Source: a virus. From it: 40,824 nucleotides of DNA. The stretch is taken from positions 1 through 40,824 of IMG/VR virus record IMGVR_UViG_3300046692_000061. One strand, given 5' to 3'. This document shows positions 22,371-32,173 of this stretch, piece by piece. How positions within the stretch are numbered: the first letter of the stretch is position 1; each line of letters opens with the position of its first letter. A program made the translations under genes and the position numbers. Under the pieces are notes generated by a model. It did no database searches. It was not told where the DNA came from and saw nothing but the letters and a program-made list of their open reading frames with translations.

Positions 22371-22669
22371 GTCGGTACAAGGTCGAGGTTCAGGCCCTTC
22401 CTGCCCAAACCTTCAGCGCCGCGCTGGGCGAGAACACGCTCACCATTGAGATCCAGTGGATGGTACGGCTCAGCGTGTTTCGCGTGAACATCCTGACGCC
22501 GCTGGGCGCCACACTCACGGCTGGCCGCTACTTGCTACCAGACGTCGATCTGCTCGCCGGCCTTTATCCGCCTTCGGATACTGAGTACGGGTCCCTGGTG
22601 CTGGAGGGCGAGCAGCCTACGCCCGCCAACCTTGGCATCACGAACATTCTGGTGTGGTCCGATGGCTGA
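22367..22669 (+). CDS. Baseplate plug protein
   Basis: A 100-residue all-beta protein resembling the small baseplate plug family (TLTIEIQWMVRLSVFRVNI; LTAGRYLLPDVDLL; PANLGITNILVW). In simple contractile tails such as cyanophage Pam3 the plug joins the hub and tube. Overlaps the Dit-like gene (4 bases) and the hub gene (8 bases). Confidence 0.7.
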   Translation: MSRYKVEVQALPAQTFSAALGENTLTIEIQWMVRLSVFRVNILTPLGATLTAGRYLLPDVDLLAGLYPPSDTEYGSLVLEGEQPTPANLGITNILVWSDG

Positions 22670-23597
22670 CGAAATCTACATGCGCCGGTACCGGCTGAAG
22701 GTCGGTCGCGAAACGGGGTCTCTGACCTACGAAATGGATGTCACCGGCGATGGCCTCCGGGTCACGTTCCAGGTGATCCACTTCGCCGGCGGCGCATTCA
22801 GCGTTGCTGAAATCACGATCTACAACGTCTCGGCATACACCACTCGGCAGATGCTCGGCGACGGAATTGCCAAGAAGTACGAGTTCATCTCGTTCGATGC
22901 TGGTTATGCGGGCCTGTTCGGCAACATCTTCACCGGCCAGATCACCAACGCCCAGCGCGTGCTGGAGGATGGCGGCTCTACTCGTGGCGTTCGGTTCTTC
23001 TGCAAGTCCTCCGCCAAGGAGCGGGACCAGAACATCATCAACCTGACGCTTTCCGCCGAGACAGATCCTGTTCAGATCATCGAGGCGTGCGCAGAGCCGT
23101 TCAACGCAGAAATCAGGTTCTACGGTGACTTCTCCGGGCTCAAGCGGCGGTCGCGCGGCACGGTGCTCCAAGGCAGCCCGACCGCGTGCATGAATGAACT
23201 GGCAGAGACATTCCAGTTTGATTGGATGGTTGAAAACGGCGCCATCAAGATCATCAAACGCGGATTCGCCATGCCGAATCAGGTTTACACCATCAGCTCA
23301 GCGACGGGAATGATCGGCTCCCCGGTCGTGACTGACACCGAGATCGGGATTCGCTCAGTGCTCAACCCGGCTCTGAAGCTCGGCAGCACCATCAAGCTTG
23401 AGTCGATGGCGCCTCAGTTCGAGTTCTCTGGGGCGTATTTCTACGAGGTCCCGCGCACCATCGGCGAGGGCTTCTACAAGGTCAACTCTCTGGCCTACCT
23501 GGGCGACTCCCACGGCGACCCATGGGAAACACATATCAGCTGTCTGCGCCTCAGCGCTGCCGCTCAGTCTGGGATATCCGATAGGGCCACTCGATGA
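22662..23597 (+). CDS. Baseplate hub protein (gp27-like)
   Basis: A 311-residue beta-rich protein starting at ATG 22662; the longer frame from 22632 lies in the previous gene. The internal pattern (FSVAEITIYNVSAYTTRQML; GNIFTGQITNAQRVL; later FQFDWMVENGAIKIIKRG) is that of hub proteins with two tube-like domains. It forms the trimeric base on which the spike sits. Gene order Dit-plug-hub-spike supports it. Confidence 0.78.
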   Translation: MADEIYMRRYRLKVGRETGSLTYEMDVTGDGLRVTFQVIHFAGGAFSVAEITIYNVSAYTTRQMLGDGIAKKYEFISFDAGYAGLFGNIFTGQITNAQRVLEDGGSTRGVRFFCKSSAKERDQNIINLTLSAETDPVQIIEACAEPFNAEIRFYGDFSGLKRRSRGTVLQGSPTACMNELAETFQFDWMVENGAIKIIKRGFAMPNQVYTISSATGMIGSPVVTDTEIGIRSVLNPALKLGSTIKLESMAPQFEFSGAYFYEVPRTIGEGFYKVNSLAYLGDSHGDPWETHISCLRLSAAAQSGISDRATR

Positions 23598-24280
23598 ACG
23601 ATCCGCTTTCGTCGCGCACGCAGGCGCAGTTCTCAAAGATGCTGCGGGAGATATTCGGCGAGTACCTGAAAGACAACGTACGCACCAGCGTACCTGGCCA
23701 CGTTCTGAGTTTCGACCCTGCAACCCAACTGGCCGAAGTCCAGATCGGACTGATGCTGGAGGACCGCCAAGGCGCAAAAACTGAGCGCAGGCCGATCATC
23801 CATGTGCCAGTGCAGTTCTGGGGTGCTTCCGGTGGGACCCTTGAATGCAGGGTTGATGCTGGAACAGAGGGCGCTCTGCTCTTCTCGCAGGAGTGCATCG
23901 ACTCCTGGGTCGATCAAGGCGGCGTTGCAGTGAAGTCGGAGCCACGCCGATTTTCGATCAATGACGCCTATTTCATGCCGGGAATCCGCTCGATCCCGGG
24001 CGCGATCACTGGTTTCGCTAACAACGGCATCCGGCTGAGAAATAACAGCGGATCGATGTACGCGTGGCTAAAAGATGACGCATCCATCTCGCTTAGCAAT
24101 GGAGCTGGCTTCATCACCATCGCTGCCGACGGCACTGTGAACATCAACGGCGTAACCATAACCCCTGCAAGCCTGGTCACAACCCCTAACGATGTGTTCG
24201 CTGGCGAAATCAGCCTGAAAACACACAGGACCTCCGGCGTCGAGTCGGGCGATGGAACAAGCTTGGTACCTATCCCATGA
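23594..24280 (+). CDS. Baseplate spike protein (Gp138-like)
   Basis: A 228-residue protein. Residues 1-120 match the Gp138 N-terminal OB-type domain (VPGHVLSFDPATQLAEVQIGL; PVQFWGASGGTLECRV), then a repetitive beta-helix-like segment (IRLRNNSGSMYAWLKDDAS, ITIAADGTVNINGV) and a C-terminal THRTSGVESGDGTS tip, typical of the membrane-piercing spike. The His-containing end may bind a metal at the apex. Confidence 0.82.
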   Translation: MNDPLSSRTQAQFSKMLREIFGEYLKDNVRTSVPGHVLSFDPATQLAEVQIGLMLEDRQGAKTERRPIIHVPVQFWGASGGTLECRVDAGTEGALLFSQECIDSWVDQGGVAVKSEPRRFSINDAYFMPGIRSIPGAITGFANNGIRLRNNSGSMYAWLKDDASISLSNGAGFITIAADGTVNINGVTITPASLVTTPNDVFAGEISLKTHRTSGVESGDGTSLVPIP

Positions 24281-24642
24281 CAGTCAGAAAACTAGACGCA
24301 GACGGCGATCTGGCATTGGGTCAAAACAAGCTGCTGACCGGCTACACCGCCGAAGAGGTCGCCCAGAACGTGCGCACGCGGCTCAAATTCTTCCTTGGAG
24401 AGTGGTTTCTTGATACCTCGGACGGTACCGACTGGTTCGGCAGCGTCTTGGGCAAGGGATCACGGCTCGCATCACGCGAAGCGGTCATCCGTCGCCGGAT
24501 TCTCCTTGCCCCGGGCTGCGCCGGCATGACTGCCTTCAGTGTTACCTCGGACCCTGCAACCCGCGAACTCACAGTGAGCGCGACGATCGTCAGCTCGAAT
24601 GGCGACAGCGCAGACATCAACTACGTGCAGGCGATCGTTTAA
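24277..24642 (+). CDS. Baseplate wedge protein (gp25/W-like)
   Basis: A 121-residue protein. The helix plus motif RLKFFLGEWFLDTSDGTDWF (residues 34-53) is characteristic of the gp25-like / Mu gp46-like wedge proteins. In contractile tails it initiates sheath assembly and holds the wedge. ATGA and TAATG overlaps bind it to spike and J genes. Confidence 0.75.
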   Translation: MTVRKLDADGDLALGQNKLLTGYTAEEVAQNVRTRLKFFLGEWFLDTSDGTDWFGSVLGKGSRLASREAVIRRRILLAPGCAGMTAFSVTSDPATRELTVSATIVSSNGDSADINYVQAIV

Positions 24643-25901
24643 TGGCTGAAATCACAGATCAAGGCATCACTGGCGAATCGCTCAACGATTACCTGGCGGC
24701 CCTCAAACAAAAGCTGCTGGCCATCGATCCGGATTGGAACCTTGATCCCGACTCGCCGGATGGGGAGCTGGTCGGCATTGAGGCCGAGCTCATGGCGAAC
24801 CTGGACGAGGGTGTGGTTGCGGCCTACCGCAGCAAGGATCCGGACAGCGCGACGGGCGAGGCGCTGCGCGACATAGGGAAAATCTCAGGCGTGCAGATTC
24901 GAGCCGCTACCTACTCGGTCGCGCCTATCACCATCACAGGCCCTGCCGGGACGGTCTTGCCAGCTCTTTCGCAGATTCGCAGCAAGATCGACAACACGCT
25001 TTGGCTGACAACCTCATCCATCGTTATCGGCATCAGCCAGAGCGCGACGGGATTCGCGACCTGTTCGACCTCTGGCAGAGTTCTGGCTGGGGCCGGCGAG
25101 CTGAGCATCATTGGCACTCCTTACCCAGGCTGGTCATCTGTTACCAACGGCGAGGCCACACCTGGTGAGGCGGCAGAGTCCGATGTTGAGTTCAGGGCGC
25201 GCCGAAACAACTCGGTAGCGCTGGCTGGCAGCAACATGAAAGACAACATGCTGGCCAGCATCGCCAACGTCTCAGGGGTCACCGACGTCAAGATCTTGGA
25301 GAACAACAGTGATTCGCCAACGGATCCAGATGGGATTCCGTACACGGCCATCGCGGTAATTGTGAACGGTGGATCGGATGCAGACATCGGCAAAGCGATG
25401 TATGCGAAATACAACCCAGGCACCCCGATGTATCCGCGCTATAGCACCAAGACAGACACATGGGTTGACCCACCGGGAGCTACCGGGGTGAAGGTCGAGG
25501 TGACGTCTCCCACCACCGGCAACGTGGAAACAATGACGTTCCAGCGCGCTGTCGGGCTTCCTGTGTTCGTTGCTTTGAATGTCAAAAAGGTCGGAAACCT
25601 TCCTTTCGACATCGAGGATCGTCTAAGGACGGCCATCATCGAGGACTCGACCAAGTCGCTATTTGCCGGCGAATCGGTGTCCGGATTCAACCAGGGCGGC
25701 TACGACATAGGCGAGCTTGTTCCGGTAGGCCGACTGTACACACCCGTCAACAAGATCCTTGGGCAGTACGGCGACAGCTACATCATCAGCCTGACGATCG
25801 GGACCAGCGCCGTAAGCCAAGGCTTAACGCCTATCCAGCCGGGTATCGCGCAGATGGCCACCTTCGATCCTGACAACATCGACGTTACGGTGACGCTATG
25901 A
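24642..25901 (+). CDS. Baseplate J-like protein
   Basis: A 419-residue protein. The N-terminal region has LLAIDPDWNLDPDSPDGELVG and ALRDIGKISGVQ; a beta core with VTSPTTGNVETM and the family pattern of gpJ (P2)/gp6 (T4)-type wedge proteins follows; the C-terminus (VGRLYTPVNKILGQYGDSY) is also typical. It forms the baseplate periphery, linking hub to fibres. Confidence 0.88.
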   Translation: MAEITDQGITGESLNDYLAALKQKLLAIDPDWNLDPDSPDGELVGIEAELMANLDEGVVAAYRSKDPDSATGEALRDIGKISGVQIRAATYSVAPITITGPAGTVLPALSQIRSKIDNTLWLTTSSIVIGISQSATGFATCSTSGRVLAGAGELSIIGTPYPGWSSVTNGEATPGEAAESDVEFRARRNNSVALAGSNMKDNMLASIANVSGVTDVKILENNSDSPTDPDGIPYTAIAVIVNGGSDADIGKAMYAKYNPGTPMYPRYSTKTDTWVDPPGATGVKVEVTSPTTGNVETMTFQRAVGLPVFVALNVKKVGNLPFDIEDRLRTAIIEDSTKSLFAGESVSGFNQGGYDIGELVPVGRLYTPVNKILGQYGDSYIISLTIGTSAVSQGLTPIQPGIAQMATFDPDNIDVTVTL

Positions 25902-26557
25902 ACATGGACCACGTCGAGCGGGCGAAGAAGCGGATCATCAACCAGTATCGCGGCAAGCCACTCATGCTGAAGTGGCTGACGCATCTGCCTCAGGTCGCCA
26001 ACGATAGCCTGGAACCCGCTATCGACCAGATCTACGGCAGTTACGACGTTGATACGGTAACCGGCGAACAGCTGGACGTGATCGGTCGTATTGTGGGAAT
26101 CCCTCGGCCGATCCTTCGCGGGGCAGCATATGACGTCTTCGGCTACGCAGGGAACGACAGCTACACCAATTACAACGTCGCTCCTTACATCGGTGATGGT
26201 GCCGCGGTCGACGCGCCGCTCAACAATGACCTGTACCGGAAGCTGATCAAGGCCAAGATCGCACGTAATGTCAGCGACGGCACCAGCGACAGCATCATTC
26301 AGCTTCTCGAAATTGTGATCGGCGTCAAGGTGACCGCGCTCGCAAGCAACGGCGACAAGTCATTCGACATCGGAATCGCCTCAGAGCTCGACAACACCAC
26401 GCAGTACCTGCTCGACAACTTCGACATCATTCCTCGCCCGCAAGGTACGCGCATCGGCCAGATATTCATCCTGCCGACAAACATCGCCGCGATCGAGCAG
26501 GCCTCTGACCGCATCTACAACTTTGCAAACTTCACACTGCCCGGAGATGTGTCCTGA
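25898..26557 (+). CDS. Baseplate/tail protein I-like (DUF2612-type)
   Basis: A 219-residue protein. Early motif GEQLDVIGRIVGIPRP (52-67) and YRKLIKAKIARNVSDGTSDS (near 113-132) match DUF2612, equivalent to P2 gpI or T4 gp7/gp53-type wedge factors. It connects J-like protein and fibres. Overlaps the fibre gene by one base (TGATG). Confidence 0.82.
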   Translation: MNMDHVERAKKRIINQYRGKPLMLKWLTHLPQVANDSLEPAIDQIYGSYDVDTVTGEQLDVIGRIVGIPRPILRGAAYDVFGYAGNDSYTNYNVAPYIGDGAAVDAPLNNDLYRKLIKAKIARNVSDGTSDSIIQLLEIVIGVKVTALASNGDKSFDIGIASELDNTTQYLLDNFDIIPRPQGTRIGQIFILPTNIAAIEQASDRIYNFANFTLPGDVS

Positions 26558-27438
26558 TGGCAAGACAAGCCTTTAACAAGCGCTGGGCAGAAGACGTTGA
26601 GACGCAGAATGTTTCGACGGTTTTTCAGAACCCCGGTGACCTAAGGATCGGCACCGGCTGGGAAGGCGGCCAGGACAAGGACGCACCTCCTGCCGGCCAG
26701 GAGAATTATTGGCATAACCGGGTCGACTCAGCGCTGCAGGACATCGAGCGCCATGGCGCGATGACCTGGCATAACGAGGCTGTTTACTCCATCGGGGCTC
26801 CTTGCCTTGCAGAAGACGGCCTCTATTACGAGTCGATCGCAGACGGCAATGTCGGCAATTCACCTCCCAGCAGCGCTGCGTACTGGCGTCTGATCGGCGC
26901 GAGCCTGTATTCCAGTTTCACCGTTGGTGAATATAAGGACGTCGCCCATAACGGCTCGCCTGACTCGGGCTGGCTGAAATGCAACGGGGCGTTGCTGCTC
27001 CGATCGGCATACCCGAAGCTATTCGCCAAAATCGCCACCGACTACAACACCGGCGGCGAGCTCAGCACCCAGTTCAGGCTTCCCGATTGGCGCGGCATGT
27101 TCCCACGCATGCTTGATGACGGTCGAGGCGTAGATACCGGTCGCGCATTCGGCAATACGCCACAGCCGAGCCAGAACCTTCAGCACGGTCACTCAGCCTC
27201 TACCAGTAATGCCGGGGAGCACCAGCACTCGACGACGTTTCAGCGTGAAAAAATCTTGGCTGATTCGACATCTGTCGGGGGAAACGCGGTGCTTGGGGAC
27301 CTGTCCACGGATGGCTATCAGACCATTTCAACGACTGCGGCAGGTAACCACACGCACGTCGTCAGCATTGGCTCGAATGGTGGCCCTGAAGCCCGCCCAG
27401 TCAACCTCGTTCAAGTGCGGTGGATCAGATACCTATGA
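26557..27438 (+). CDS. Tail fibre with phage tail-collar domain
   Basis: A 293-residue protein. Residues 1-60 are the baseplate-attachment end; 115-200 are a tail-collar domain (GWLKCNGALLLRSAYPKLF; FRLPDWRGMFPRMLDDG); 210-285 have His-rich repeats (QHGHSAS, EHQHST, NHTHVV) like metal-binding fibre tips; it ends with ARPVNLVQVRWIRYL. It probably binds the host surface. A small assembly protein gene overlaps its end. Short for a receptor-binding fibre. Confidence 0.82.
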   Translation: MARQAFNKRWAEDVETQNVSTVFQNPGDLRIGTGWEGGQDKDAPPAGQENYWHNRVDSALQDIERHGAMTWHNEAVYSIGAPCLAEDGLYYESIADGNVGNSPPSSAAYWRLIGASLYSSFTVGEYKDVAHNGSPDSGWLKCNGALLLRSAYPKLFAKIATDYNTGGELSTQFRLPDWRGMFPRMLDDGRGVDTGRAFGNTPQPSQNLQHGHSASTSNAGEHQHSTTFQREKILADSTSVGGNAVLGDLSTDGYQTISTTAAGNHTHVVSIGSNGGPEARPVNLVQVRWIRYL

Positions 27439-27632
27439 GCCAGAAGACTGTTTATCAGTACGACGCTGAAGGCTGGTATATGGGTGAGACGCTGGCCGAC
27501 GCCGATCCAATGGTTCCCGGAAACTGGCTGCTGCCAGCCGGAACGACCGAAACCAAACCTCCAATTTTCACAGCGAACAAGATCCCGAAGTGGGTCGGGT
27601 ACAAGTGGAAACTGGTAAGTCCTCAGGTGTGA
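27435..27632 (+). CDS. Small tail fibre assembly-type protein
   Basis: A 65-residue protein, ATGA overlap with the fibre gene. It resembles the N-terminal domain of fibre assembly proteins and of small C-terminal fibre partners (VYQYDAEGWYMGETLADADP; PGNWLLPAGTTETKPP). Acts in folding or attaching the upstream fibre (inference from family and position). Confidence 0.68.
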   Translation: MSQKTVYQYDAEGWYMGETLADADPMVPGNWLLPAGTTETKPPIFTANKIPKWVGYKWKLVSPQV

Positions 27633-27633
27633 T

Positions 27634-28083
27634 ATGGAAGTGAAGCGCAAGCGTAAATTCAGCGAAAAGATGGAAAAGTTCTGTCTTGCCTACGTTGAAA
27701 CAGCGAATGCCGCCGAGTCATACCGCATCGCCTACAGCACAGCCAACATGGCCACGGCCACGATCGGTCGCGAAGGTTACAACGTCCTGCAACTGCCTCA
27801 GGTGCAGGAGCGCCTGGCCGAGCTTCGCGAGCGTGTGATGGACCGGCACCAGATCACTGTTGACACCCTTCTGCTTGAGCTGGAAGAGGCGCGCAAGGCA
27901 GCGCTATCGGCGGAGACGCCCCAGGCAGCCGCCGCCGTAGGAGCGACTATGGGCAAGGCGAAGTTGCTCGGACTGGACAAGAAAATCGTTGAACTGACCG
28001 GCAAGAACGGCGGGGCTATTGAGACGAAGTCTCAGGTCACGGTGGACAAGAAAACGCTCGAATCTGTCCTCGATCGCTTATGA
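27634..28083 (+). CDS. terS: Terminase small subunit
   Basis: A 149-residue protein of the Terminase_2 type: N-terminal HTH (SEKMEKFCLAYVETANAAES; AYSTANMATATIGREGYNVL) then a helical oligomerisation region. It recognises the packaging site and loads the large subunit. Its stop overlaps the next start (ATGA). Its place after the tail fibre, 17 kb downstream of the portal gene, is unusual because terminases normally open the head cluster. Confidence 0.85.
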   Translation: MEVKRKRKFSEKMEKFCLAYVETANAAESYRIAYSTANMATATIGREGYNVLQLPQVQERLAELRERVMDRHQITVDTLLLELEEARKAALSAETPQAAAAVGATMGKAKLLGLDKKIVELTGKNGGAIETKSQVTVDKKTLESVLDRL

Positions 28084-29693
28084 CCGCGCTTCTCGACTGG
28101 GAAACAATGAGTCGGGAGGAAAAAGAAGCATCCAAAATGATTAGCGAGCATTCCCCGCTCGCGTTCATGCGCGTCTTTTTCCAGATCAACCAGGGGATGA
28201 AGTTCCTGTGCAACTGGCACCACCGCTACATGGACTACACCGCCCAGCAGGTCCTGCAGGGCAAGCTCAAGAACGTCGTGTTCAACATGCCGCCAGGTGG
28301 CACCAAGACCGAATACTGGTCAATCCACCTGCCTGCATACGTGATGACGAAGTTCGAACGGACGCGCAATCTGAGCGTTTCCTACTCGAAATCGCTGGTC
28401 GAAGAGAACTCCAACCGCATCAAGTCGATTATCACCAGTGCTGAATATCAGGAGCTGTGGCCCTGCGCTCTGGGGAAGGCGGACGTCGCGAACTGGATCG
28501 TCACCGACGATAACGGGCGGAACAAGCACCAGATATTCAGCCGCTCCACCGGCGGGCAGATCACCGGCGTCCGGGGCGGGTACATCTCGGAAGGGTTCAG
28601 CGGGTTCATCAACCTAGATGATCCGGAAAAAGCCGACAGCGCGTTTAGCGCGACCATGCGGGCCAAGGCCCAACGGATCGTGGTCAACACGCTACGCAGT
28701 CGGCGGGCGTCACCTGATACCCCGGTGATCTGCACTCAGCAGCGGCTGCACACCGATGACGTATCGGGCTTCCTGCTCGCCGGCGGCATGGGCCTCGATT
28801 TCTCGCACATCAAGGTTCCAGCCCTGGTGACGCGCGAGTACATAGACAGCCTGCCGCGGGAGATCCGGGAGCACGCGGAGCGCGATGTGTTCAGCGGGCC
28901 TTCCGTGGTGCGTGGCGGAGTTGAATATTGGTCCTACTGGCCAGCCAAGGAATCGGTCTTCGACCTGATGGCGCTGTGGGACCGGGATGCTTACACCCTC
29001 GTCAGTCAGTACCAGCAGTCGCCTATCGCCCTGACTGGCGGCATGATCGACGCCGACTGGTTACCGACCTACGAGCAGTTGCCGTTTCTGGTTTGGCGCG
29101 GGGTGTATGTCGACACCGCCCAGAAGACCGACGAGCAGCATGACTTCTCAGTGTTCAGTCACTGCGGGCTGGGCATCGACGGCAACCTGTACATCATCGA
29201 GATCGTTCGCGGCAAATGGGATGCCGGAGATCTGGAGACCGAAGCGCTTAAGGTCTGGCAACGCTGGCAGCCTTGGGACAACTTCCGGCCTGCAACCTTG
29301 CGCTACATGCGGGTCGAGGACAAATCGAGCGGTACCGGCCTGATCCAGACCATCAGCAAAAAGGGCTCAATCCAGATTCAGCCTCAGCCACGCGGTCCCG
29401 CCAGCAACAAAGTCGTGCGCTGCATGGATGCGGTGCCGTGGTTCAAGTCCGGCCGGGTATTCGTACCCGCCATCTACGACGAGCACGGCAACAAGATCGA
29501 CCAGGTGAAGGATCACCGGGGCGTTGCTATTGCTCCAACTGATTGGGTTCCGACGTTCCTCACTGAAGCATCAGCCTTCACAGCGGACGATACCCACGAC
29601 CACGACGACCAGATCGACACGATCTTCGACGCGGTAGCCGACATGCTCATTTCTGGCGGCGGCGACTTCTTCTCCAGCAACTGGCTTTCATAA
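28080..29693 (+). CDS. terL: Terminase large subunit
   Basis: A 537-residue packaging motor. The ATPase half has a variant Walker A (PPGGTKT, residues 71-77) and Walker B INLDDP (177-182). The nuclease half shows acidic residues of an RNase-H fold: Asp345 (VYVDTAQK), Glu413/Asp414 (VEDKSSGTG) and Asp509/Asp510 (THDHDDQID). Pumps DNA through the portal and cuts concatemers. Full-length for the family. Followed by 56 noncoding bases, then the tailspike gene. Confidence 0.92.
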   Translation: MTALLDWETMSREEKEASKMISEHSPLAFMRVFFQINQGMKFLCNWHHRYMDYTAQQVLQGKLKNVVFNMPPGGTKTEYWSIHLPAYVMTKFERTRNLSVSYSKSLVEENSNRIKSIITSAEYQELWPCALGKADVANWIVTDDNGRNKHQIFSRSTGGQITGVRGGYISEGFSGFINLDDPEKADSAFSATMRAKAQRIVVNTLRSRRASPDTPVICTQQRLHTDDVSGFLLAGGMGLDFSHIKVPALVTREYIDSLPREIREHAERDVFSGPSVVRGGVEYWSYWPAKESVFDLMALWDRDAYTLVSQYQQSPIALTGGMIDADWLPTYEQLPFLVWRGVYVDTAQKTDEQHDFSVFSHCGLGIDGNLYIIEIVRGKWDAGDLETEALKVWQRWQPWDNFRPATLRYMRVEDKSSGTGLIQTISKKGSIQIQPQPRGPASNKVVRCMDAVPWFKSGRVFVPAIYDEHGNKIDQVKDHRGVAIAPTDWVPTFLTEASAFTADDTHDHDDQIDTIFDAVADMLISGGGDFFSSNWLS

Positions 29694-29749
29694 CTCAATC
29701 CGTCGGCCGCTCATGGTCGCGCTCCTCAAATTCGCCCCAAGGAAATCAC

Positions 29750-32170
29750 ATGGCTGACCAGACTCAGCGGCTCGAGATCGCCACCGTAAGAGCGGAAGTG
29801 GGCGGCAATATCCTTTTCCGGTTCGGGAATGACGCCCTGGCAGCGGCACCTATTCCTACAGATTCTGGGCCAATCCAGAACATCAAGCAGGTTGTCGCCG
29901 ACATTCAGGAAGACGCCGCTGACAAGATCAGCATCGCCACCACTATTTATCAGACGCCCGCTGCAGGCTTGGCCGCCACGACTGACGGCGGCATCTTCCT
30001 GGTGCAGTCATCTGACGCTGATGAAATCTATGCTGTCTGGAAGAACGAGGCAGGAGCCGCAGTAAACACTGGCAAAACTGCTATGTCGTCGCAAGCAGTG
30101 CAGACCGCTCTAGACGCCTCAAATGAAGCCGCTCAGGCTGCAGAAGACGCGGCCGACGTCGCAACAACGCGAACGGCCGGGTTCTTAGCTCCAGCTGCTG
30201 TACCGCCTGTGACCCGCGACGACGGGCTTCCTCTGCAGGTAGGTGACCGATACTTCAACACCGAGGATGAGTCAGAATATCTCTACAAATCGGGCGCCTG
30301 GGCAGCCAACGACAGCATCGAAGCAATTGATGCCATCACGGATGGAGGCGATCCAGCGAAAGGAGCCGCTCTGATTCCCTATGATGGGACGGACCTCGGC
30401 GCGCAAACCCTCCTGTCTCGAAAACTCGCAAACTATGCAGCGCTCCGCGCTTATGCGGGCCTGGCTTCTCGCGTTGAAATCACCCAGAGCGGTGTTGCTG
30501 GCGATTTCATTCGTCTTGGGGTCGTTGGCGGCTACGTCGATAACGGTGCGACCATTATCGTCGGGGCTGGCGGAGTGGTCTGGATCCGGCAGTTTTACGG
30601 GGCATTGGCGCTGGACTGGTTCCAGCCAGATAAAACCGGCGTAGTTGATGCACAACCTGCGGTGGACGCCTGGCTTAAAATCCTCGGGGCGCTCGGCGGG
30701 TCGGGTGTGGTTAGCGATGGCAAGTACAGCCTTTCGACTGGTGTAACCACTGCCTTGACAGCTTCGTTCTCGGTTACGTGCTCACCGGGCGCCGAGTTCA
30801 TCGCGGCTTCGGGCTTTCCGGGCGCCGGCGTTAAGATGGTGGCAATCAGCACTGGGCTCACGCCAAATCAGTCGTTCTCATGGCGTGGTGGGCGCTTTGA
30901 CTCCCACAACCAGCCATATGATGTGGCCTACGCAAACGACACATTCAGTGTAAATGCTACGAACTGCTCGATGTGTCACGTTGAGCTGGACCGGGTTTAT
31001 TCGGGTCCTGACTGGCTGAACTCCGGCAGCGACAGCCATCTGTTTATTGGCGGACCCTCGAGCATTTTTGCGCGTATCTATGAGTCCATCGGCGCCCGGG
31101 ATACCGGGATCTACATCTCAAGGAATTTCGCTGGGACGGCCGGGCAGTTCGCTGACGTGGATGGCAACTTCAGCAAATGCAATGGCGCTGTTATCGTCAA
31201 GCGCAGATTTGAAAGCGGGAGGTTTCACGCTACAGCAGTCGATTGCGTGACCGGTGTTTCCACTGGTACCGCCGATATCACTGACTACGCATCGGCCAAC
31301 TCCGGTCATGGATTCGAAGTCGGGGTGAACGCGAAACGCGTTGAGCATCCGTTGTTTTTGAACGCTGCATCATGCGTGAAGGGTTTCGTGAACGCAGAGC
31401 AGATGGGTGTGAGCATCGCCGGATACAGCTCGGCATCTTCCTCGGCAGCAAGGTTCAGGGGCTCTAAAGGGTGCCAGATCGACGTGAATGCCCGCGGCGT
31501 CAACCCGGCGCTGACCGTAAATTCTGACTTTGTCGCCGCCTACTTTGGCCCTATCACCACTGCCCTGGACGGCACACTGAACGCCACTGAAAACCTGGTT
31601 AACATCAATTGCTCAGGGCTCGGTGTACCGTTCACTGAGTCTGGCGCGGGTACGGATAACAACACCGTCACCGGGAAAGTGGACTCGATGCTGTCTGTCT
31701 TTCCTACAATCGTTGGCTCGTCCACGAAGTACGAACTTCAGCGCGCAAACATCAAATACCAGAATGGCGCCAGGCGGATGGTAAACGCCGCGGGTGTGAC
31801 GCTGTTCAGCATCAATGACGATGGATCAGTCAGTCAGGGGCCGCAAAATACCGGCGTGTCAGGACCTGCTTTCACTGATTTCTTCAATGGACAGGCGGCG
31901 AGGGCCGCCCGCGCTATCATTTCCGGCGGCACTGGCGTGGCTGATTCTGGCACCTACCAGTTGAACGCCGCTGATGTTGTCTTCAACGCTCCATCTACCC
32001 GTACCGCCGGAGCATTCCGGCCCGGGCAGTTCACGCTTACTACCCTGCCTTCCGCTGCCGCCTTCAACGGATATGAAATCGACGTAACCAACGCGACCGG
32101 CGGCTCAAAGCGCTGCCGCTCAAACGGGACAGTCTGGCAAATCCTCAATACTACAACCACCGTGAGTTAA
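29750..32170 (+). CDS. Large tailspike / tail fibre protein
   Basis: An 806-residue protein. N-terminal 1-170 may be an attachment and linker region (NEAAQAAEDAADVA coil); 155-190 has the GDRYFNTEDESEYLY motif common in fibre stems; 285-325 (WFQPDKTGVVDAQPAVDAWL) is the entry to a right-handed beta-helix as in pectate-lyase-type spikes; the helix runs to about 640; the last 130 residues are a beta tip. Probably recognises or degrades host surface glycan. A second receptor-binding protein besides the collar fibre. Confidence 0.8.
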   Translation: MADQTQRLEIATVRAEVGGNILFRFGNDALAAAPIPTDSGPIQNIKQVVADIQEDAADKISIATTIYQTPAAGLAATTDGGIFLVQSSDADEIYAVWKNEAGAAVNTGKTAMSSQAVQTALDASNEAAQAAEDAADVATTRTAGFLAPAAVPPVTRDDGLPLQVGDRYFNTEDESEYLYKSGAWAANDSIEAIDAITDGGDPAKGAALIPYDGTDLGAQTLLSRKLANYAALRAYAGLASRVEITQSGVAGDFIRLGVVGGYVDNGATIIVGAGGVVWIRQFYGALALDWFQPDKTGVVDAQPAVDAWLKILGALGGSGVVSDGKYSLSTGVTTALTASFSVTCSPGAEFIAASGFPGAGVKMVAISTGLTPNQSFSWRGGRFDSHNQPYDVAYANDTFSVNATNCSMCHVELDRVYSGPDWLNSGSDSHLFIGGPSSIFARIYESIGARDTGIYISRNFAGTAGQFADVDGNFSKCNGAVIVKRRFESGRFHATAVDCVTGVSTGTADITDYASANSGHGFEVGVNAKRVEHPLFLNAASCVKGFVNAEQMGVSIAGYSSASSSAARFRGSKGCQIDVNARGVNPALTVNSDFVAAYFGPITTALDGTLNATENLVNINCSGLGVPFTESGAGTDNNTVTGKVDSMLSVFPTIVGSSTKYELQRANIKYQNGARRMVNAAGVTLFSINDDGSVSQGPQNTGVSGPAFTDFFNGQAARAARAIISGGTGVADSGTYQLNAADVVFNAPSTRTAGAFRPGQFTLTTLPSAAAFNGYEIDVTNATGGSKRCRSNGTVWQILNTTTTVS

Positions 32171-32173
32171 CCC

